From assembly GCF_022965805.1 (NCBI RefSeq), contig NC_133104.1:25416069-25480068 (forward strand): a stretch of DNA of 64,000 nucleotides. Direction: 5' to 3'. Shown in pieces: positions 58,272 to 64,000 of the stretch. The notes beneath the pieces are model-generated. The model saw only the letters and a program-made list of their open reading frames with translations, was not told where the DNA came from and ran no database searches. The position numbers and the translations under genes were made by a program. Position 1 is the first letter of the stretch, and each line of letters opens with the position of its first letter. This DNA comes from Primulina eburnea (taxonomy: Eukaryota > Streptophyta > Magnoliopsida > Lamiales > Gesneriaceae).

Positions 58272-61200
58272 ATGGCCAATCTAGCAAGCGAGTATGCCCA
58301 AGGACAATCCACAAATCGTCCCCCTCTTTTCAATGGTACCAATTACGGATATTGGAAGAATAGAATATCTCTATACATCCAATCCGTCGATTACGACCTT
58401 TGGAAAATAACGGTGAAAGGTCCCTATATCCCCATGAAAACGGTGGATGATAAGGAAATTCCTAAGGGAATGGATGACCTCACCAAGGACGATATGAAAC
58501 TTATCTCTCAAAATGCTAAAGCTCTGAATATTCTTCATTGTTCCCTAGATATGAATGAATACAACCGAATCTCGGCTTGCACCTCCGCCAAAGAGACTTG
58601 GGACAAATTGGATATTTGCCACGAGGGAACCAATCAAGTCAAAGAAACGAAGATAGATCTTCTCCAACTCAAGTACGAGACCTTTGAGATGGAACCCAAG
58701 GAGGATATCGACACCATGTTCCGGCGGCTCACCCAAATCATCAATGAGCTTGCCCAACTTGGTGAGAACTACCCAACTAAACAAGTGTGGAGGAGAGCCC
58801 TTCGAGCACTACCGGCGGAATGGGATGCAAAGCGCACGGCTATCATTGAATCCAACAAGGGAGATGCGGCATCCTACGACCTTGATCAACTTCATGGGAC
58901 CCTAAAGACCCATGAACTTGAAGTATCTACCCGGAAGGAGACAAAGAAAGATGACGACAAAGTAAAGGCGAAATGGATCGCCTTGACCAGTCAACTTGAA
59001 GATAGCGACGATGAAGAAATGGCACTCCTCACTAGAAAGTTCAAAAGATTCATGCGGAGTTCCAACTTCAACAAGAAGGACAAAAAGATTGAGAAGGAAG
59101 TGACCTGCTACAACTGTCAACAAAAGGGTCACTATGCAAACGAGTGTCCCTCCAAGAAGAAGGCCGGCAAAGACAAGAAGAAGGCCCTTCTAGCCACGTG
59201 GAGCGACAGCGACAACGAAGAGGAGTCTACCCTATGCTTCATGGCAAAGGAAGATCATCTGACCGACTCGGATGACGACGAGGGACAAAGGGGAGACAAG
59301 TTATCGAGCACTTGGTATCTTGACAGTGGATGCTCTCGACACATGACGGGAGAAAAGAAGCTGCCACAATCCATTCGACCAAAAGAAAAGGGATCGGTGA
59401 CCTATGGAGACAACAGCAAAGGGATCATAGAAGGCATCGGCTCAATAGGTATATCTAACTCTACTATTATTGATGATGTACTTCTTGTGAAAGAACTTAA
59501 ACATAACCTCCTAAGCATTAGTCAATTGTGCGATAGGGGTTATGAAGTCAAATTCACACCACACGATTGCACTGTATCACTCACAACTGACAAATCCATT
59601 AGTTTCAAAGGTTATAGAAGTGAAAATGTTTACAAGGTCGATTTAAAGATTTCATCTTTTTCAAAAATAAAAAACCTTGTAACATTAAATGTTGATGACA
59701 ACATTCTTTGGCATAGACGACTTGGTCATGTTGGGATGAGCACCATAGAAAAACTTTTAAAACTTGACCTAGTTTCCGGAATGCCAAAGCTGAATTTAAA
59801 ATTAGATTCTTTTTGTGATGCTTGTCAACTTGGTAAACACACAAAGGAATCTTTCAAAAGTAAAAATTTTGTATCCACTTCTATGCCACTTGAATTACTT
59901 CACCTAGATTTATGTGGTCCCTCGAGGACAACTAGTCTAGGAGGTAAATCCTATGCTTTTGTCATTGTGGATGATTTTTCACGTTTTACTTGTACATTGT
60001 TTTTAGCCCACAAAAATGATGCCTTTGATCATTTCAAAATTTTTGTCAAAAAGGTTGAAAATGAGAAAAATATTTTGATCAAACAAATCCGTAGTGACCA
60101 CGGAACGGAATTTCAAAATGAAAATTTTTCAATTTTTTGTCAAAGCAAAGGCATTGGTCACAACTTTTCTTGTCCTAGAACTCCTCAACAAAACGGTGTC
60201 GTTGAGAGGAAGAATAGGACCCTAGTAGAGATTGCAAGGACCATGCTATGTGAGCATTCTCTACCAAAATATTTTTGGGCTGAAGCGATGAGTTCTGCTT
60301 GTTACATCATCAATCGCGTATCAATAAGGCCAATTCTCAAGAAAACTCCATACGAACTATGGAGAGGGAGAAAGCCTAACATTTCTTACTTCCGCGCTTT
60401 TGGATCAAAATGCTTCATCCACAACAATGGTAAGGACAACCTGGGTAAGTTCGATGCTAAATCGGACAAAGGTATCTTTCTTGGTTACTCTACTTCTAGC
60501 AAAGCATATAGAGTCTTTAATAAACGCACTTTACTAGTTGAAGAATCTATTCATGTCATATTTGATGAAACTAACCCTTGCTTGCCTAGACCTGTTGTTT
60601 CTGATGATGATGATATAGATATCCTTGGCGAAGAGTTGGAGTCCACAAGCCTAGAAGATGTTCCTAAAGATCAAGAGGACGCACCTCTTCCGAAGGAGTG
60701 GACTACGCACAAGGATCATCCCATGGACCTCATCATTGGTAGCCCATCGAAGGGAGTATCTACTCGCTCTTCTAATATGTGCAATTATCTTGCTTTTCTT
60801 TCTCACATAGAGCCTAAGAACATAGAAGAAGCTTTACTTGATGATTCTTGGATTATTGCTATGCAAGATGAACTAAATGAATTTAGAAGGAATAAAGTTT
60901 GGAATCTTGTACCTAGACCCACTGATAGACCTGTCATAGGAACTAAATGGGTATTTAGGAACAAGTTAGATGAGCATGGTACAATCACTAGAAATAAAGC
61001 TAGGCTAGTAGCTAAAGGATATAGTCAAGAAGCGGGAATTGATTATGATGAGACTTATGCCCCTGTTGCTAGACTAGAATCCATTCGCATGCTACTTGCT
61101 TTTGCTTGCTCTAGAGACTTTAAATTGTTTCAAATGGATGTTAAAAGTGCTTTTCTTAATGGTGATTTGAAAGAAGAAGTGTATGTTGAGCAACATGTTG

Positions 61201-62333
61201 GTTTTGAAGATGTGCACTTATCTGATTATGTGTATAAACTTAATAAGGCTTTGTATGGTTTGAAACAAGCTCCTAGAGCTTGGTATGAGAAATTGTCTAC
61301 TTTCTTGCTGTCTAATGGTTTTTGTAGGGGTAAAGTTGATATTACCTTGTTTACCTTGACTAAAGATAATGATTTACTGATAGTACAAATATATGTAGAT
61401 GATATTATTTTTGGTGCTACTAATGAACACTTGTGTAGAGATTTTTCTAAGCTTATGCAGGATCACTTTGAGATGAGCATGATGGGCGAGCTCAACTACT
61501 TCCTTGGTCTCCAAATCAAGCAATGCAAGGATGGTTTCTTTGTCAACCAAGGGAAGTACATCAAGGAGATGCTCAAAAAGTTTGGGATGGAGTCTTCCAA
61601 AGCCTCATCCACACCTATGAGCACGACAGTCAGACTCGATAAAGATGAGGGAGGTAAACCTGTTGACCAAAAGTTATTTCGTAGCATGATTGGCTCCCTA
61701 CTCTATGCGACTGCTAGTAGACCTGACATTATGTTTAGTGTTTGCTTGTGTGCACGATTTCAATCATGTCCAAAGGAATCACACTTATTCGCCTTAAAAC
61801 GCATTTTCAAATATCTTTCAAATACTCCAAATCTCGGATTATGGTATTCTAAGAACTCATTTTTCGATTTAAAAGCTTACTGTGATGCCGACTTTGGAGG
61901 ATATAAGGTGGATAGAAAGAGCACTAGTGGTACTTGTTTCTTTTTGGGAAATTGCTTGGTGTCATGGTTTTCTAAAAAGCAAAACTGTGTTGCACTTTCA
62001 ACGACCGAGGCCGAGTATATGGCTGCCGGTAGTTGTTGTGCACAAATTCTTTGGATGAAGTATCAATTACTCGACTATGGTGTTACTTTTTCAAAAATTC
62101 CAATCTTTTGTGATAATACAAGCACCATATGTCTAACAAAGAATCCAGTTCAACATTCTCGTACAAAACATATTGACATTCGACATCATTTTATTCGTGA
62201 TCACATTGAGCAAAATGATGTTGAACTTCACTATGTTGACACCAAGAATCAAATTGCTGATATTTTTACAAAACCACTAGATGAATCTACTTTTACTCGT
62301 TTGCGTGGTGAACTTGGCATGATTGAGTTGTAA
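58272..62333 (+). CDS. Element E gag-pol polyprotein (1353 aa, uninterrupted)
   Basis: Start chosen at ATG 58272 (MANLASEYAQG); the frame is open upstream only through the PBS. Copia order by residue: gag domain with FNGTNYGYWKNRI (about 20-240), zinc knuckle CYNCQQKGHYANEC (about 279-292), protease WYLDSGCSRHMTG (348-360), integrase with HRRLGHVG near 480 and CDACQLGKH, core motifs HLDLCGPS, IRSDHGTEF and GVVERKNRTL. RT follows with DYDETYAPVARLES and the YVDD active site at about 1041-1044, then RNase H with YCDADFGGY and ALSTTEAEYMAA. Integrase precedes RT, as in Ty1/copia and opposite to the Gypsy elements here. No damage is visible. Confidence 0.96.
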   Translation: MANLASEYAQGQSTNRPPLFNGTNYGYWKNRISLYIQSVDYDLWKITVKGPYIPMKTVDDKEIPKGMDDLTKDDMKLISQNAKALNILHCSLDMNEYNRISACTSAKETWDKLDICHEGTNQVKETKIDLLQLKYETFEMEPKEDIDTMFRRLTQIINELAQLGENYPTKQVWRRALRALPAEWDAKRTAIIESNKGDAASYDLDQLHGTLKTHELEVSTRKETKKDDDKVKAKWIALTSQLEDSDDEEMALLTRKFKRFMRSSNFNKKDKKIEKEVTCYNCQQKGHYANECPSKKKAGKDKKKALLATWSDSDNEEESTLCFMAKEDHLTDSDDDEGQRGDKLSSTWYLDSGCSRHMTGEKKLPQSIRPKEKGSVTYGDNSKGIIEGIGSIGISNSTIIDDVLLVKELKHNLLSISQLCDRGYEVKFTPHDCTVSLTTDKSISFKGYRSENVYKVDLKISSFSKIKNLVTLNVDDNILWHRRLGHVGMSTIEKLLKLDLVSGMPKLNLKLDSFCDACQLGKHTKESFKSKNFVSTSMPLELLHLDLCGPSRTTSLGGKSYAFVIVDDFSRFTCTLFLAHKNDAFDHFKIFVKKVENEKNILIKQIRSDHGTEFQNENFSIFCQSKGIGHNFSCPRTPQQNGVVERKNRTLVEIARTMLCEHSLPKYFWAEAMSSACYIINRVSIRPILKKTPYELWRGRKPNISYFRAFGSKCFIHNNGKDNLGKFDAKSDKGIFLGYSTSSKAYRVFNKRTLLVEESIHVIFDETNPCLPRPVVSDDDDIDILGEELESTSLEDVPKDQEDAPLPKEWTTHKDHPMDLIIGSPSKGVSTRSSNMCNYLAFLSHIEPKNIEEALLDDSWIIAMQDELNEFRRNKVWNLVPRPTDRPVIGTKWVFRNKLDEHGTITRNKARLVAKGYSQEAGIDYDETYAPVARLESIRMLLAFACSRDFKLFQMDVKSAFLNGDLKEEVYVEQHVGFEDVHLSDYVYKLNKALYGLKQAPRAWYEKLSTFLLSNGFCRGKVDITLFTLTKDNDLLIVQIYVDDIIFGATNEHLCRDFSKLMQDHFEMSMMGELNYFLGLQIKQCKDGFFVNQGKYIKEMLKKFGMESSKASSTPMSTTVRLDKDEGGKPVDQKLFRSMIGSLLYATASRPDIMFSVCLCARFQSCPKESHLFALKRIFKYLSNTPNLGLWYSKNSFFDLKAYCDADFGGYKVDRKSTSGTCFFLGNCLVSWFSKKQNCVALSTTEAEYMAAGSCCAQILWMKYQLLDYGVTFSKIPIFCDNTSTICLTKNPVQHSRTKHIDIRHHFIRDHIEQNDVELHYVDTKNQIADIFTKPLDESTFTRLRGELGMIEL

Positions 62334-62873
62334 ACATTAGTCAAATACTCTCGTACATATTTGTTAAATTGAGGGGGAGTATTATTAATGTGAGCATTAT
62401 AATGTCGGATAATACAAATTAATTGTATTTATCCATAATTATGGCTCAACATTCATTTATGTGTTAAACATTTTAAATTTTAAGTGTTCCTCATCTTGGC
62501 TACTTCGGAATCACCGTTCCTTATTCGGATGCTTCGTTTCACTTCGGATCCACCGAACGTGTTCGGATCGTTCGAGGATGCGGATTCTTAGATTATGTTT
62601 TTGTTATTTTTGTTTATTTTATCTTTATGCATCATTGTATAAAAGACTTGCATTTATTAGTGGATATTTTACCTGTTTATTTGTCTCTCTTTATGCTTAT
62701 GTCTTTTTGATTATCGCAAAAAGGGGGAGAATTTATTTGGTTAAAATTGCTATTAATTCAACCTCTTAGACTTGTTATTTGATTAAGGGGGAGTTATTTA
62801 ATAACCATTAGATTATGTTGATTATTGTTTCTCAATTTTTAACCAAGTTTTGTGATCATCAAAAGGGGGAGAT
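62334..62873 (+). other. Element E 3' non-coding region with four purine tracts
   Basis: Purine tracts at 62369-62381, 62718-62731, 62784-62794 and 62861-62873 all contain AGGGGGAG or AAGGGGGAGA-like cores; the last abuts the 3' LTR and is the functional one. A cluster of TTCGGA/TCCACCGAA words at 62500-62580 resembles the LTR dyads. No coding sequence. Confidence 0.8.
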
Positions 62874-64000
62874 TGTTACGCCTTAAATGCATACAAATCT
62901 CGAGGATGAGATTAATGTTTTTAATGCTGTAACATATCCCAAAGTTTTTGTTTTGATGATACCAAAACTTGGATTTAAAATGTACTAATGTTTTATATTG
63001 AGGCATGCAGGAAATTAAGAACAAGGTTACGTTCGGAAGATCCGAAATTTGGTTCGGACGTTCCGAAATTGTGCCAATCAGAAGCAAAATAGAAGTTGTT
63101 CGGAAGCTGCGAGGAGCAAGTTCGGACGTTCCGAAGACTGGATCGGACATTCCAAACACAAGCAATCAAATCACTTCAATCCGGAGACAAATTGATCTGA
63201 CTGTTGATTGAGTAGATTTCGGACGCTACGATGGACATGATCGGAAGCTACGAAGTGTTGAAGATTTCAAATCTCCGGAAACGCGGGAATGTGCGGACGA
63301 TACGAACTGGAGTTCGGACCTTCCGAAGTTGTTCATACACTGTCTAAAAGAACTGTTCAGAAGAAACGAAGTTTGATCGATCCCTCCGAAGCATATGTTC
63401 GGACCCTACGAAGTCAAGAACGGAAGATCCGAAGTCATGCCAGAATTACGCAAATTGATTTCAATCACATCGGAAGTTCCGAAGCACAAACGGAAGATCC
63501 GAACCTTGGCGTCCAAGACTAGTATAAATAGGCCTTTGAGGATGCATTCTCAATCATCCCACTCCATTCTCTCTTGTCTCTTACAAAGCTTTCTACTAAC
63601 TCTTGTGTGCGTTGATTAAAAGAGTTGTAATATCAAAAGAGTTGTAGAAAAAGAGTGAAAGTAATACTCTCGAGTGGGTTGTAAAGTTCGTGGCTATCCT
63701 TGGAGCCCTCAAGGCCAAGTAGACGCATCGAGGCGTGGTTGTAAAAGCTAGCTTGGAGCTCCTAAAGCCAAGTCGTCATAGTGATACCTCGATCCTCATC
63801 GAGAAGGGGAGACGTAGACGATTCTTCGTCGAACTTCCATAAACATCTCTATCCCTCTTTACTTTACGCATTTACTTTACTACGTATTTATTTTACGCAC
63901 TTACTTTACGCATTCATTTTTATTTGTGATTGTCCCTCAAGTCTTCCGCATACAATTTTTGCAAACTCGTTTTAAAAACACTAAAGGGCCTTAAAGAACC
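62874..64000 (+). repeat. Element E 3' LTR (cut by window end)
   Basis: 1127 of about 1153 bp are present. Differences from the 5' LTR include a broken dyad (GGACATTCCAAAC for GGACGTTCCGAAC near 63146) and changes near 63890 and 63948. The right TSD lies outside the window. Confidence 0.94.

Larger units (their letters stand above)
57082..64000 (+). mobile_element. Copia element E, Sirevirus-like, open gag-pol (left TSD GTTAA)
   Basis: 5' LTR 57082-58234 (1153 bp), PBS 58237, gag-pol 58272-62333, 3' non-coding region with four purine tracts, and 3' LTR from 62874, of which about 26 bp lie past the window end. The LTRs differ at roughly fifteen sites by eye. Multiple purine tracts before the 3' LTR and palindromic motifs in the LTR are known features of the Sirevirus genus, and the gag/integrase sequence fits. 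Confidence 0.95.

Overview
This 64 kb window is repetitive plant nuclear DNA. It is built almost entirely of LTR retrotransposons of the Ty3/gypsy superfamily (mostly elements whose integrase ends in a chromodomain-like tail, probably Tekay/Del-type chromoviruses) and the Ty1/copia superfamily (including a Sirevirus-like copy). Primer-binding sites resemble the plant initiator-Met tRNA complement (TGGTATCAGAGC). No host protein-coding gene, rRNA, tRNA gene or CRISPR array could be supported. The species cannot be named from the sequence; a repeat-rich angiosperm, probably a eudicot, is the safest statement.

Left and centre (about 1.3-45.9 kb) form one nested stack whose levels are dated by 5-bp target-site duplications (TSDs). 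Level 0 is a decayed minus-strand Copia, now in three pieces (1325-2367, 5053-5570, 45298-45895) whose reading frame closes up when the insertions are removed. Level 1 comprises a solo LTR of family A (2368-5052, TSD GCTTC) and a large composite of family F Gypsy elements in head-to-head arrangement (5571-45297, TSD TCTTG/TCGTG). Level 2, inside the composite, is Gypsy D (7781-16510, minus, TSD CAACA) and Gypsy A (20776-41310, plus, TSD ATTAT). Level 3, inside A, is Gypsy B (27074-37290, TSD ATGTG), with an uninterrupted 1475-codon gag-pol frame. Level 4, inside B's 5' LTR, is C (27911-30980, TSD GCTAC), a very young non-autonomous relative with only 362 bp between its LTRs.

Right side: remnants of a Copia 5' LTR (about 45.9-46.7 kb) and of a decayed long LTR (46.7-48.7 kb) lead into H (48709 to 55484 and beyond), a non-coding element with LTRs of about 3.3 kb and a 1.3 kb interior (a LARD). 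H's 5' LTR is broken by G, a minus-strand LTR (55485-57081). G is broken in turn by E (57082 to the window end), a Sirevirus-like Copia with an uninterrupted gag-pol frame and a 3' LTR that runs off the window.

The most interesting theme is regulatory. Five of the LTR families carry a block of short GC-rich dyads just upstream of a TATA box. One motif class (CACCGC-GGGT-GCGGTG) is shared by families D and F. Another (TTCGGA-nnn-TCCGAA) is shared by Gypsy B and C and by Copia E. Copies within a block differ by paired changes in both arms, so dyad symmetry is kept. In family A, two LTR subfamilies carry different motifs at about the same LTR coordinate. This looks like a modular, exchangeable LTR regulatory cassette.
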